Positions 37,281-46,057 of a DNA stretch of 64,000 nt are shown piece by piece (positions within the stretch are counted from its first letter, which is position 1; each line of letters begins with the position of its first letter). The position numbers were made by a program, and so were the translations under genes. The stretch covers positions 124,001 through 188,000 of the forward strand of contig JAGNEZ010000003.1 in NCBI GenBank assembly GCA_018003015.1, in the 5' to 3' direction. Origin of the DNA: Phycisphaerae bacterium (GTDB lineage: Bacteria; Planctomycetota; Phycisphaerae; UBA1845; PWPN01). The notes below the pieces were generated by a model, which saw nothing but the letters and a program-made list of their open reading frames with translations, ran no database searches and was not told the DNA's origin.

Positions 37281-38975
37281 ATGAGATCTCACTTGATTGT
37301 CTGTCTGCTTGCCACCCTGGCAGCCGCCGATTCCGCCAGCGCCCAGCGGGTCTGGTACCTGAAGCCAGACCGATTCGACGGCAACTGGCACAGTGAAGCC
37401 GCCGGCGGCTATGACGATGGCACGCCGATGTTCGACGGCCGCTACTGGTGGGGCCAGGGGTTCGATGGCGTCCGCCGGGCCTACTGGAAGTTCGACAACA
37501 ACGACAATTGCCTGGGGCCGGAGATCCCCGACGAGCCAAACATCTACAAGATCGAGTACTTCGTGCCTTCCGCCCATGCCACGGCCTACTCTCCGCTGGA
37601 AGTCATCATGGACGGCTACGACCAGTGGAAGTATTGGGATCCCAATGTCCCGTGGAACGGCCAGTACGGCACCAACCGCCAGTGGATCCAGACCAACGAG
37701 AACAACCAGGGGCGGTGGATGGACACCGGCCCGGGACCACAGTGTCCCAACTGGGATGCGGGCCTGCCCTATCCCCGCTGCGGCGCCAGCGGTAACGGTG
37801 GCTTCGTTTGGCTCAAACGCGGGTCGGTGATGTACGTCATGTTCAACCACGCCTGGTACGATGACGCCAGCGAGGTGGGCGTTTCTGCCCTGCGGATCAC
37901 GGAGATGAACCCTATCCAGACCGGGGTCTGTGGTCCGCCCGCGGCCGGGGGTCCGCTCGACTTGGGCTGCGTCGGCAACGCCGATGCCCTACTCGGCGTC
38001 GGCTCGGACACCACCTCCTCCGACGACAACGATCGTTTTGCCAACGGCGAGCGGAGCATGATCGCCAAGGACGATCACACCCTGGGGGCCGAGGGCTACG
38101 TCCGGCCATGCCAGGATCACCTCGACCCAAGTCTCCTGCCCACGCCGCTGACGCCCGGCTTGCCCCCGAATGGGGTATTCACCGTCCAGATCCCGGGCTC
38201 ACCCCGGTTTCAGCTCCGCTATGATGGATGGAATTCCATCAAATGGGATGGTGGGGACACCTTGGCAGGTCCTTTCCGCCCCGAGAACGTCTTCGTGCTC
38301 AACCCGGATGGTCCGCGCGAGTTCCTGCCCGGCCCCTACGCTCAGATTCACCTTCTGACTGTGGGCAACGGAGACAACAACGGAGAACTAGTCGTCGAGG
38401 CGATCTACAACGATCAGACCGTCGATTCCCGGGCTTTCAAGCTGTACAACTGGTTCGGGACGGACGGGGACGATAATTCTCAGGCTGTAGGCGTGGGTGG
38501 CCGATTAAGGAGTAGTGGACCGGACGTGGTCGGCTTTCAGCGGGTTCGGCACAACGGGACGAACCAAAGCGGCGGCAACCATGACGGAGCGTTTCTCCTT
38601 TACCACGCGGCCCAGATCGATGCCCGGAAAACCCTGAGCCGGATCCGATTGCGGATTCAGGCGGACGAGCGGGGTTTGGGCGGTCGGATCGCCGTGGTGG
38701 GGGTGTCGCTGGACAAGAGTTCCTGCCACGCGCCGGTCTTTGACGCAGCCGGTTCGGGGACGGATGGTACCGAGCCGGACGGGGCGGTCGATCAGCGGGA
38801 CTTTGGCGTCCTCCAGACCTGTCTTTACGGCACATCGCCGTTCGATTCCGGGGTATGTGCCTGTTTCGACGTGGTGGGGGACGGGGTCATCGACGGTTCC
38901 GACTTGGACCGGTTTTTGAAGTGCTGGACGGGACCGGCTCCGGCAGCCCCGGTGCCCGCGGACTGTGCGAAGTGA
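37281..38975 (+). CDS. Secreted protein sharing its core with the PEP-CTERM protein, EF-hand tail
   Basis: This 564-residue protein starts at the ATG at 37281 (GAAGGAGG upstream). It has a signal peptide (MRSHLIVCLLATLAAADSAS). Residues about 130-210 (PWNGQYGTNRQW, TGPGPQCPNW, WLKRGSVMYVMFNHAW) repeat the core of the PEP-CTERM protein at 33914. A second beta-rich part follows, with NVFVLNPDGPREFLPG and VVEAIYNDQTVDSRAFKLYN. The tail carries DGAVDQRDFGVLQTC and DVVGDGVIDGSDLDRFLKC, then WTGPAP and a final Cys. An extra acidic insert (DAAGSGTDGTEPDG) disrupts the first calcium loop. Confidence 0.8.
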   Translation: MRSHLIVCLLATLAAADSASAQRVWYLKPDRFDGNWHSEAAGGYDDGTPMFDGRYWWGQGFDGVRRAYWKFDNNDNCLGPEIPDEPNIYKIEYFVPSAHATAYSPLEVIMDGYDQWKYWDPNVPWNGQYGTNRQWIQTNENNQGRWMDTGPGPQCPNWDAGLPYPRCGASGNGGFVWLKRGSVMYVMFNHAWYDDASEVGVSALRITEMNPIQTGVCGPPAAGGPLDLGCVGNADALLGVGSDTTSSDDNDRFANGERSMIAKDDHTLGAEGYVRPCQDHLDPSLLPTPLTPGLPPNGVFTVQIPGSPRFQLRYDGWNSIKWDGGDTLAGPFRPENVFVLNPDGPREFLPGPYAQIHLLTVGNGDNNGELVVEAIYNDQTVDSRAFKLYNWFGTDGDDNSQAVGVGGRLRSSGPDVVGFQRVRHNGTNQSGGNHDGAFLLYHAAQIDARKTLSRIRLRIQADERGLGGRIAVVGVSLDKSSCHAPVFDAAGSGTDGTEPDGAVDQRDFGVLQTCLYGTSPFDSGVCACFDVVGDGVIDGSDLDRFLKCWTGPAPAAPVPADCAK

Positions 38976-39025
38976 GGTAAGCCAGGCAAGTGTGATAGTT
39001 GTGATGTTCCCCCGGGGGCAGGGGA

Positions 39026-39045
39026 GAGCCAGACCTTCCTGGCTC
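39026..39045 (+). terminator. Hairpin after the 37281 gene
   Basis: GAGCCAG (39026-39032) pairs with CTGGCTC (39039-39045) around a 6-base loop, 51 bases past the stop. No T-run follows, so termination is only possible, not shown. Confidence 0.3.
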
Positions 39046-39088
39046 GTTGACTGAGGATGCCAAGGCGTCGAATGTGACCGGTAACCTC

Positions 39089-39117
39089 TTGAAAGACGCG
39101 ATGGAATCGGCTAGAGT
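39089..39117 (+). promoter_or_regulatory. Promoter for pseudopilin gene
   Basis: TTGAAA (39089-39094), 17 bases and TAGAGT (39112-39117) match the sigma-70 consensus at 9 of 12 positions. A clear AAGGAG lies before the ATG at 39167. Confidence 0.5.
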
Positions 39118-39166
39118 CTAGTAGTCAGGATTAGCCCGTCGAGGAAGCCCTTACAAGGAGTATCAC

Positions 39167-40255
39167 ATGGCCCGCCGACCAGTGATCTGGTTACTGCTGC
39201 AACGTTGTCGTGCTCGGAAGTCTCCGCCCCTCGGATTTACCCTTATAGAGGTACTGGTGGTCGTCGCGATCATCGCCCTCCTGATCGCGATCCTGCTCCC
39301 GTCCCTCAAGATGGCCCGGGACCAGGCCCAGGCGGCGGTGTGCGGCAGTAACATGGGTCAGGCGGTCAAGGGAGCGATCCTGCATCTGACCGAGACCAAC
39401 ATGCGTAAGGAGCGGTGGAGCACCAACTATGGTTGGGCCACCTACTCGATGAGGGCGAATGGCGGGCAGTCGGATCTGTTTGTCTGCCCGGCGGACGCCA
39501 ATCCTCGACCGACCGCCGCGGTCCTCGCCCGCGTCTGGGCGGGTTCCATCGATCGCGGGATCACTTCCGGCGATGCCATCTTCAACCACGTCTACAACGC
39601 AGGCGGTGGCGTATGGCAGACAGATGTCCAGGACTCGGTGGTGGGAGATGAGTTCGGCGGCGACGCCTTCAGCTTTACGGACATTGACCTGCTTATCGGC
39701 TACAACGTGAGTACTGCAAAGCAGAGGTTCGCCGCCGGCTATGTGGCCGAGAAGGAATCGGCCGACAATTTTGACGTGATGAGCTACAAGGGCGAACCCC
39801 TGTGGAAGATGGCCGGGGGCGGCAGCGGAAACCGCACCATCCCGATCATGTGGATGAGCCATTCGGCCAATGCCAGTTCGGGCCTCAGGAACGTCCGGGG
39901 CATCCCGGCGCTGATCGTTGAAGGCGGCAAGCCGGGTATCTTCCCGCAGCGTCTGTGGAAGAAGACCACTCCCGTCAGTGGGACGCCGGAGAGTCTGCCG
40001 GCCGCACTCCGGTTCCGCCACGGGGGCAAGAACAAGGACCCGCTCATGTCCGGTAAGGACTTCACCAAACGCGGCTCATCGCCTCCTCTGGACATGAAGT
40101 ACGAGCCCGCCACCAAGATGAACGTTGGTTTCCTGGACGGTCATGTCCAGCGAATGACCGACGATCAGCTGATGGACAAGTCGAAGGCCGGGTATCCCGC
40201 CAGGGGACCGGTTTGGTACCCCGGACAGAGGTCGGACGAGGGGTTCTTTGACTGA
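39167..40255 (+). CDS. Pseudopilin-like protein with prepilin N-terminus and H-X9-DG-type end
   Basis: This 362-residue protein has a prepilin cleavage site (PLGFTLIEVLVVVAIIALLI, residues 21-40). It has a leader of about 22 residues and a long hydrophobic alpha-1 helix, as in type IV pilins and type II secretion pseudopilins. The globular part contains FVCPADANPRP and a C-terminal MNVGFLDGHVQRMTD, the motif seen in many planctomycete prepilin-type proteins. The Cys pair at Cys59 and Cys107 may form a bond. A prepilin peptidase would be needed and is not in the window. A shortened copy lies 344 bases downstream. Confidence 0.85.
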   Translation: MARRPVIWLLLQRCRARKSPPLGFTLIEVLVVVAIIALLIAILLPSLKMARDQAQAAVCGSNMGQAVKGAILHLTETNMRKERWSTNYGWATYSMRANGGQSDLFVCPADANPRPTAAVLARVWAGSIDRGITSGDAIFNHVYNAGGGVWQTDVQDSVVGDEFGGDAFSFTDIDLLIGYNVSTAKQRFAAGYVAEKESADNFDVMSYKGEPLWKMAGGGSGNRTIPIMWMSHSANASSGLRNVRGIPALIVEGGKPGIFPQRLWKKTTPVSGTPESLPAALRFRHGGKNKDPLMSGKDFTKRGSSPPLDMKYEPATKMNVGFLDGHVQRMTDDQLMDKSKAGYPARGPVWYPGQRSDEGFFD

Positions 40256-40345
40256 CCGACCCCACCGGGGGCAGCAACCGACGTCCGAAAACTAAGCCAG
40301 AAGTCCGTTGCAGCATAGCAGGAGGGGACAGGCATCCCTGACCGA

Positions 40346-40375
40346 TTGAGTGGGGGGTAAGGGACTGACTATAAT
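40346..40375 (+). promoter_or_regulatory. Promoter of the shortened pseudopilin gene
   Basis: TTGAGT (40346-40351), 18 bases and a perfect TATAAT (40370-40375) predict a transcript start near 40382 and a leader of about 217 bases. The leader contains a hairpin: GAGAGCA at 40407-40413 pairs with TGCTCTC at 40439-40445, with CCTT/AAGG pairing inside. It is the main content of the 343-base gap between the two pseudopilin genes. Confidence 0.55.
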
Positions 40376-40598
40376 TGAATAGCCGAGAGCGGTTCTGCCC
40401 TGGATGGAGAGCACGCCCTTGCCGATGGAGGGGGAAGGTGCTCTCAACGGGCGGGGAAGCTCTCCACGGTGTTCTCCAGGCGGTTTCACGATGGCCTGAG
40501 TGGTTCTGACACCATCGCATCATCGTGTGTAACCGCGTGGCGACGTCGCAGCCGCGGATTGGCGGAGGCGATCCAGCCACGACCGAAAGGAGAGCCCT

Positions 40599-40967
40599 AT
40601 GGGTGAGCCTCTCGTTCGATCCATGCGTCGACCTCCCCGCCACCCATCCGGCTTCAGGGGACTGGGCTTCACGCTAATCGAAGTCCTGGTCGTCGTGGCC
40701 ATCATCGATCTGATGATCGGCTACAACGCCACCACCGCCAAGCAACGATTCAGCGACGGCTATGTAGCCGAGAAAGAAGCGGGCTGGCATTTCGATGTGC
40801 TCAGCTACAAGGGGGAGCTCCTGTGGCAGAACGCCGTGCCCGGTAGTGGCAACCGCGTTGTCCCCATCCTGTGGATGATCAAGGACGCCAACCCGCTCAC
40901 GGCGCCTATTCCGAACGGACAGGTCTGGTTCGGCGGCCGGCGAGGCGGCGAAGCCTCGTTCGACTGA
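40599..40967 (+). pseudogene. Pseudopilin relic with two in-frame internal deletions
   Basis: This 122-residue frame is a shortened version of the 362-residue neighbour. Residues 1-36 match the prepilin start (GLGFTLIEVLVVVAII). Residues 37-99 match 174-236 of the neighbour (DLMIGYNATTAKQRF, GYVAEKE, VLSYKGELLW). Residues 100-122 match 340-362 (GQVWFGGRRGGEASFD). So about 137 and 103 residues are missing, both without breaking the frame. The hydrophobic alpha-1 helix is cut after VVVAII and FLDGH is gone, so a normal pilin fold is impossible. It has its own promoter and a good ribosome site (AAAGGAG), so it may still be expressed. Confidence 0.7.
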
Positions 40968-40991
40968 GGACACGAGTTCCTGACGAGGGGA

Positions 40992-43289
40992 ATGGACATG
41001 CGGAGTATCGACGGGGGGATCGCACTCGTCTCGTGGTTGCTTGTGGCGTCGAGTCTGCCGGCGGAGGAGCTAGCCCCGGGAGTCACGTACACCGTCCACG
41101 CGGCTCCCGGGCCAACCACGGTCTATGTGGTCAAGATCGACCGGCTCCGGGCCGAATACAAGCTGCAACTCGGCTGGTCGCAAGGAAAACGCAACTATAC
41201 GGCGAGAGAAACGGTCGATATCATCGCCAATCGCTATGATCAACCAGCTGGCGAGGACGTGATCTCAGCGGTCAATGCGTCCTATTTCGACGGGGTCACG
41301 GCCCCAAGGCTGATCGGCATCGGTCAGAGCGACGGCCAGATGCTGGATACACCCAGCTTCAACGCCGGCTACACCTACCACACGCTCATGGTCGGACCCG
41401 CTCGGCAGCCAACCATCCGCACCAACTTCGGTCACAGCCTCGGCACGCTGACTCTCCCTGATGGCCACACCATGCCGCTGACTCAATACAACTACTCCAT
41501 GGGCGGCCCGCTGTACCCGGTCAACGGAATCGTCGCGTTCACCCCCGGATTTGACAGTTCGACGCGCAGCAGTTTCATCTCCCCTTCGATCGCCGTCGAA
41601 GTCGTCTTGAGTGAGGTGAGCTATCCCATGCGCGGCGACAAAGAGGTGGCCGGCATCGTTACCGCGATCAACCATCCGACGACAGGCAATGCGGCGATCC
41701 CGGCCGGGGGGATGGTCCTGTCCGCCTGGGGAAACGAAGAGACGAGGAAAGGCATCCTCGACCACGCCCGCATTGGTGACCGGCTCAAGATGCGATTCGC
41801 CAGCCAGGCCGAGGAGTACAACAACTCGGACAACGCGGTCACCGGTATCGGCTGGATCATTCACCAGGGAGCCGCGTACACTGCTGGCTGGCAGAACCTC
41901 GAATCGGGAGCCGCTCCGTACAGCCGCAATCCCCGCAGTGTCATGGCCTGGAATGACCACTTCTGGTTCCAGGTCGTCTGCGACGGCCGCGGTGTCGGCG
42001 GGAGCGTGGGTATGACCTTCCAGGAGATGGCCGATTTCCTCACCGGCACGCTCGCAGCGACCGAAGCGGTCAATTTCGACGGCGGCGGCTCGGCCACCCT
42101 GGTCGTCAACGGTCAAGTCAGGAACCGCCCTTCCGACGGCTCCCCCCGACCGGTCGCCAACGCCCTTCTGCTGGTCAATCGGGATACCACGACCGGGTTC
42201 CCGCTCTCCGACCCGTTCGCAAGCACCGGGCGTCTGAGCGGCTGGGACGACAAGTTCCGATACGCCGACGTGGTGGCCTTCTCACCGGCCGCCCCGGGCG
42301 GGGACGGCTACGTGCTCAGGGTGATGAACAGCGAGGGTGGCGTGGATACCTGCCGGCGAGGTGACTTCGGGGACACGGACTACAGTGTGCAGGCGGAGGT
42401 CTACTGCGAGTATCGACCGGACGTTACTGATGACGGTTACGAGCGTTACGGCTTGTTTGCCCGTGACTCGGGAACCGGGGCCTTCACGCTGTCCCACTAC
42501 GGCGGCGGCAATGGCTACGCCCTGCTCTACGACTCCAACGACGGGCGAATTCGGGCGGGAAAGCTGGTCAACGGCACGCCCATCGACTTCTTGGCCACAC
42601 CCGTCTACGAGCCTTCGACCGCATGGCGAACCTTCCGAATCGAGTGTCGGGGAGCGGCCATCAGGTACCTAGTGGACGGCCAACTGATCACCAGCGCGGC
42701 CGACACCGACTTCGCCCACGGGTGCTTCGGCATCGGCTACCAGGAATCCTTCGCCACTAACTCGAACATGCACGGCACGCGGGTGGACAACTTCACGGCC
42801 ACCGACAATACCGGTCCGCTCCCGCCCGCGGCTGAGTTCACCGCCAGTCCGGCAGCGGGAGTTGTTCCTCTCCGTGTGCAGTTCACCGATTCTTCCTCCG
42901 GCGGCATGATCGACACATGGCTATGGGATTTCGGCGACCAGACCACCAGCAACTTGCGAAACCCGAGCCACGTGTATTCGACCGCGCGGACCTACACCAT
43001 CTCGCTCACCGTGACCGGACCGGGCGGATCGAGCACGAAGACGAAGCACGCGTTCATCGACGCCCAGCCAAAACCGGGTGACCTCGACGCCGATGACGAT
43101 GTGGACGGCGACGACTTTGCCCGGCTACAGCTCTGCCTGGCCGGCGCCGGTCATCCAGTGACCGACGTCACCTGCAAGGGTGCCGATCTCACGGGAGAGG
43201 GTGACGTGGACCGCAGTGACATCACCCGGTTCATCAAGTGCGTCAGTGGTGCCGGCATCCCCTCGGATCGCGACTGCCTGGGCAACTGA
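40992..43289 (+). CDS. Secreted phosphodiester-glycosidase (NAGPA-like) with PKD domain and EF-hand tail
   Basis: This 765-residue protein has a short signal peptide (LVSWLLVASSLPAEE). The first 390 residues match the NAGPA/DUF2233 family: VISAVNASYFDG, MVLSAWG, VNFDGGGSATLVVNG, PRPVANALLL. This family hydrolyses the phosphodiester bond to N-acetylglucosamine or similar capping sugars. A beta-sandwich domain follows (about 400-610, YSVQAEVYCEYRPD, YRYLVDGQL-like segments). A PKD domain follows at about 615-695 (WLWDFGDQTTSNLRNPSHVY). The tail has DLDADDDVDGDDFARLQLC and DLTGEGDVDRSDITRFIKC, then VSGAGIP and a final Cys. Probably extracellular, acting on surface glycans. Confidence 0.85.
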   Translation: MDMRSIDGGIALVSWLLVASSLPAEELAPGVTYTVHAAPGPTTVYVVKIDRLRAEYKLQLGWSQGKRNYTARETVDIIANRYDQPAGEDVISAVNASYFDGVTAPRLIGIGQSDGQMLDTPSFNAGYTYHTLMVGPARQPTIRTNFGHSLGTLTLPDGHTMPLTQYNYSMGGPLYPVNGIVAFTPGFDSSTRSSFISPSIAVEVVLSEVSYPMRGDKEVAGIVTAINHPTTGNAAIPAGGMVLSAWGNEETRKGILDHARIGDRLKMRFASQAEEYNNSDNAVTGIGWIIHQGAAYTAGWQNLESGAAPYSRNPRSVMAWNDHFWFQVVCDGRGVGGSVGMTFQEMADFLTGTLAATEAVNFDGGGSATLVVNGQVRNRPSDGSPRPVANALLLVNRDTTTGFPLSDPFASTGRLSGWDDKFRYADVVAFSPAAPGGDGYVLRVMNSEGGVDTCRRGDFGDTDYSVQAEVYCEYRPDVTDDGYERYGLFARDSGTGAFTLSHYGGGNGYALLYDSNDGRIRAGKLVNGTPIDFLATPVYEPSTAWRTFRIECRGAAIRYLVDGQLITSAADTDFAHGCFGIGYQESFATNSNMHGTRVDNFTATDNTGPLPPAAEFTASPAAGVVPLRVQFTDSSSGGMIDTWLWDFGDQTTSNLRNPSHVYSTARTYTISLTVTGPGGSSTKTKHAFIDAQPKPGDLDADDDVDGDDFARLQLCLAGAGHPVTDVTCKGADLTGEGDVDRSDITRFIKCVSGAGIPSDRDCLGN

Positions 43290-43326
43290 ATTCCTGTGCC
43301 GCGACGGGGCCGGAGCGCCGCAACCG

Positions 43327-43355
43327 CTGGCACGGCTGGGTCGTCGTTGTATATT
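43327..43355 (+). promoter_or_regulatory. Promoter close to start of the FN3/EF-hand protein gene
   Basis: CTGGCA (43327-43332), 17 bases and TATATT (43350-43355) end 7 bases before the GTG at 43363. This is a candidate leaderless start, and no Shine-Dalgarno is visible. Confidence 0.4.
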
Positions 43356-43362
43356 GGGCTCC

Positions 43363-44688
43363 GTGGCAAGCCTGACACTCCAGATCTGGGCCGCAGTGAT
43401 CGGCCTGGCCCGGCTCGCAATCCTGGCCGGTATGCCCTCCGCGGCCACGGATCCCACCCCGGCGAACGGCGCTCGCGGCGTCGCCGCCGACGTCACGCTC
43501 CGATGGAAAGCCGGCGACGGCCAGAGACCTTATCGTGTGTACCTCGGCACCACCTCTCCGGGACTGCACCGCGGCATACAGACGGGCGCCGTCTTCCGGG
43601 CGAACCACCTGCTACCCGGGAGAACCTACTACTGGCGAGTCGATGAAGTCAACGGCGATGGACCGGCCAGGGGCGACGTCTGGCAATTCACAACTCGGTC
43701 CGCCTGCGTCGCAGGCGACATGGACGCCGATGGAACCGTGGACAACGACGACTTCGGGCGGTTTCAGGAATGCCTGGCCGGCGCGGGGGGGGCCATCCTC
43801 GACCAGGACTGCATCGCAGCCGACCTTGACGCGGACCGGGATGTGGACATCCGGGATATCGATGCGTTCGTGAAGAGCCTGAGGGGCCAGACGCGGCCGG
43901 GCCCCGTCCATGGCACCGGATCACACCTGACCACCGGCCTGATTCCGCCAAGACCCGCCGGGGCCATCACCGGGAGCGCCTTCGTGGCCGAGCTTCTGGA
44001 TGCTCCGCTCGATCGACGGGAGGCTCGCATACGCGAGGAAATCACCTCCGGCAACATTCCCGACTTCCTGCGCGTGTTCGTTCCAGTGACGGCCACGGCG
44101 ACCATTGACGGCCGGCCACACAGGATCAGCTACGAAGTTGCACCTGACTACCTGGCCATCGGTTCAGACACTGATTTCGTCCGCATGCCGATGACACCCC
44201 AGACCGCCCAGGCCATTGCCGACCGCTTCGAGTGTGTTCTGCCCACGCGCAAGATGGTCAACGACATCTACGCCCAGGCGGCGGCCAAGCTGGCTCCATC
44301 CCCGATCAGTCCAAGGACCATTGACATCACCCACATCGCCACGTTCTACCTTCACCATCTAGTGGTCGAGGGACGGCGCGCCGGCCAGCCGCCGGGCTTG
44401 CTGGTCGGAGGCGTCAAGAAGGACGTGGTCATGACGCCTCAACTGGCCGCCCGCCCTGGCAAGGTGGCCATCTATGGTTGGCACCAACTCGACGGGCAAC
44501 CGATCCAACCACTCTTCTTGGGACACTCCCACCGCTGGGTTGATTACAGCCAGTGCATCCGATTGGTGCGGGGATACGTCACCGTGGACGGCAAAACCAA
44601 GGCGATGGCCGACGTGCTCGACACTTTAGGCTCGAGCGCACTGCTAAGCGACGAGGGCCCGATAGGGAATCCCCGGTACCCGGAGTGA
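43363..44688 (+). CDS. Secreted protein with FN3-like domain, internal EF-hand module and unknown C-terminal domain
   Basis: Read from a GTG at 43363, the protein is 441 residues and starts with a signal-like segment (LQIWAAVIGLARLAILAGMPSA, split at about 25). An FN3-like domain follows (ADVTLRWKAGDGQRPYRVYL; YYWRVDEVNGDGPARG). An EF-hand module follows (DMDADGTVDNDDFGRFQEC, DLDADRDVDIRDIDAF), placed inside the chain rather than at the end and lacking the final Cys. The last 260 residues form one domain: DFLRVFVPVTATATIDG, YEVAPDYLAIGSDTDFVRMP, KVAIYGWHQLDGQPIQPLF, WVDYSQCIRLVRGYVTVDG. I do not recognise this domain. The start codon is the least certain part. Confidence 0.7.
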   Translation: MASLTLQIWAAVIGLARLAILAGMPSAATDPTPANGARGVAADVTLRWKAGDGQRPYRVYLGTTSPGLHRGIQTGAVFRANHLLPGRTYYWRVDEVNGDGPARGDVWQFTTRSACVAGDMDADGTVDNDDFGRFQECLAGAGGAILDQDCIAADLDADRDVDIRDIDAFVKSLRGQTRPGPVHGTGSHLTTGLIPPRPAGAITGSAFVAELLDAPLDRREARIREEITSGNIPDFLRVFVPVTATATIDGRPHRISYEVAPDYLAIGSDTDFVRMPMTPQTAQAIADRFECVLPTRKMVNDIYAQAAAKLAPSPISPRTIDITHIATFYLHHLVVEGRRAGQPPGLLVGGVKKDVVMTPQLAARPGKVAIYGWHQLDGQPIQPLFLGHSHRWVDYSQCIRLVRGYVTVDGKTKAMADVLDTLGSSALLSDEGPIGNPRYPE

Positions 44689-44741
44689 CAACCAACTGGT
44701 GCGTGCGATCCTGTGGATGGAGACCTTTCAAACGGAGCCGC

Positions 44742-45311
44742 CTACTTGCCTGGAGGCAGTTCCTTCTTCTCGGGCTCCTTGGACGGCTGGGGGGCGCTCT
44801 CGAACGCCTGCAGCACGGTGAGGTTCTCTTCCTCGGCGACCCGCTTGCCGCGCTGGCCGTAGTGCAGGAAGGCCATCACCATGATCAGGACAATGGTCCC
44901 ACACCAAGCCACCAGCGGCTGTCCGAGTCCACAGGCCATGCCCATCAGCAGGCTGAACAGGAGCAGGGTCGTGTCCTTGGGATCAGGCACGATGGTCCGA
45001 TAGCGAATGAGGCCGACCATGCCGCCCAGACCGAAGGCCCGAGCGAGGTTATCGCCGACGACCAGCCAGATGATCGCACCACCGAGCGCCAGCAGCGTGT
45101 GGGTGTCGGGCAGCGCCGCGTTCAGCCGTACACCGGTGAACGTCCGTCGATAGACCTGGCCGATAATCCAGCCGAGGAAGGCGGCGGAGACCAGTCGGAT
45201 GAGCACGCTCTGGATACCGAGAGTGGTGTCGCCAGTGCCACTGATCTCCCCGAAGAGGCGATCCAACCAAGGGTTGGCGTTCAGTACTTGATCCATTGTG
45301 GTCATGCCCAT
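44742..45311 (-). CDS. DUF4956-family membrane protein
   Basis: This 189-residue protein has four hydrophobic segments (about 37-58, 70-90, 118-135, 137-152) and the family stretch GLGGMVGLIRYRTIVPDPKD. It belongs to the DUF4956 family, which is commonly found beside VTC-type polyphosphate polymerase genes. Its role is unknown; a part in polyphosphate or surface-glycan assembly is inferred. It overlaps the VTC-like gene by 10 bases (M1 at 45311; M3 and M6 are alternative starts). It converges with the FN3/EF-hand protein gene. Confidence 0.8.
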   Translation of the reverse strand: MGMTTMDQVLNANPWLDRLFGEISGTGDTTLGIQSVLIRLVSAAFLGWIIGQVYRRTFTGVRLNAALPDTHTLLALGGAIIWLVVGDNLARAFGLGGMVGLIRYRTIVPDPKDTTLLLFSLLMGMACGLGQPLVAWCGTIVLIMVMAFLHYGQRGKRVAEEENLTVLQAFESAPQPSKEPEKKELPPGK

Positions 45312-46057
45312 TCCTGAGCTCCTGGTTTACGAATACCCAGCACATTTCCGATCGCCCAAGCATATTTCGACATGCGATGGGCGCGGTGCATCGTCACCTT
45401 GTCTCTCAACTGGTAGAACCACTCCGGGCGTTCGCCGGTGGACTTGATCTCGAGGATCAGGCCGGTGAAGTGACCCTCCGGTCGGCTGGCCGGCCCTCGC
45501 GCCCGCACGTCGCGATCCAGCGTAATCCGCAGTTCGTCGGTTGCCGTCCGCTGAAACGCGAGCCGCTCATACTGGATGCACACCACCGGTCGTAGAGCCT
45601 TGGACTCAATCAAGCGGGTGATGTGCTGATACGTGTTGAGCAACTTGGGATCACCGTTGCTCTTGAGGGTGGGCCAGATGTCGGCGCCCTCGTCCACCAG
45701 ACGGGCCACGTCGCTGACGCGACTGCCGAACCGGCGCTTCGAGCCAATCCCCCGGTTCTTCATCTTGACTTCGACCCAGCAGTTCTCGCCAAAACGGCCC
45801 TGGTGACCGTACTCGCGAATACGGATTTTCCAGCGAACCATCAGGCCGACCAAGTAGTCCTGATAGCATCTGAGATCCGGCGTATCGAGATAGAGGGACC
45901 GGACGCTGGACCAGCCGGTCGGAGTATATGAGAAGATGGGGACATGCACGCGGAGCGCGTTGATAACGGGCCCCAGTTCAGACCGTGGCAGCCAATACTT
46001 GTGCTCGCTGCGCTTGGCAAAGGTCCCGGCGGTGCCGACAGGTGCAGTCTGCATCAT
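45302..46057 (-). CDS. VTC-domain polyphosphate-polymerase-like protein
   Basis: This 251-residue protein has the VTC/TTM tunnel motifs: RSEHKYWLPRSEL, VRSLYLDTPDLRCYQD, RWKIRIREYG, CWVEVKMKNRGIGSKRR and ILEIKSTGERPEWF. Alternating Arg/Lys and Glu residues line the triphosphate tunnel in this family. In yeast the VTC domain makes polyphosphate from ATP; bacterial homologues are less well studied. Its start shares the ATGA overlap with the pseudopilin gene stop, and DUF4956 overlaps its end, so all three are translationally linked. Confidence 0.87.
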   Translation of the reverse strand: MMQTAPVGTAGTFAKRSEHKYWLPRSELGPVINALRVHVPIFSYTPTGWSSVRSLYLDTPDLRCYQDYLVGLMVRWKIRIREYGHQGRFGENCWVEVKMKNRGIGSKRRFGSRVSDVARLVDEGADIWPTLKSNGDPKLLNTYQHITRLIESKALRPVVCIQYERLAFQRTATDELRITLDRDVRARGPASRPEGHFTGLILEIKSTGERPEWFYQLRDKVTMHRAHRMSKYAWAIGNVLGIRKPGAQEWA

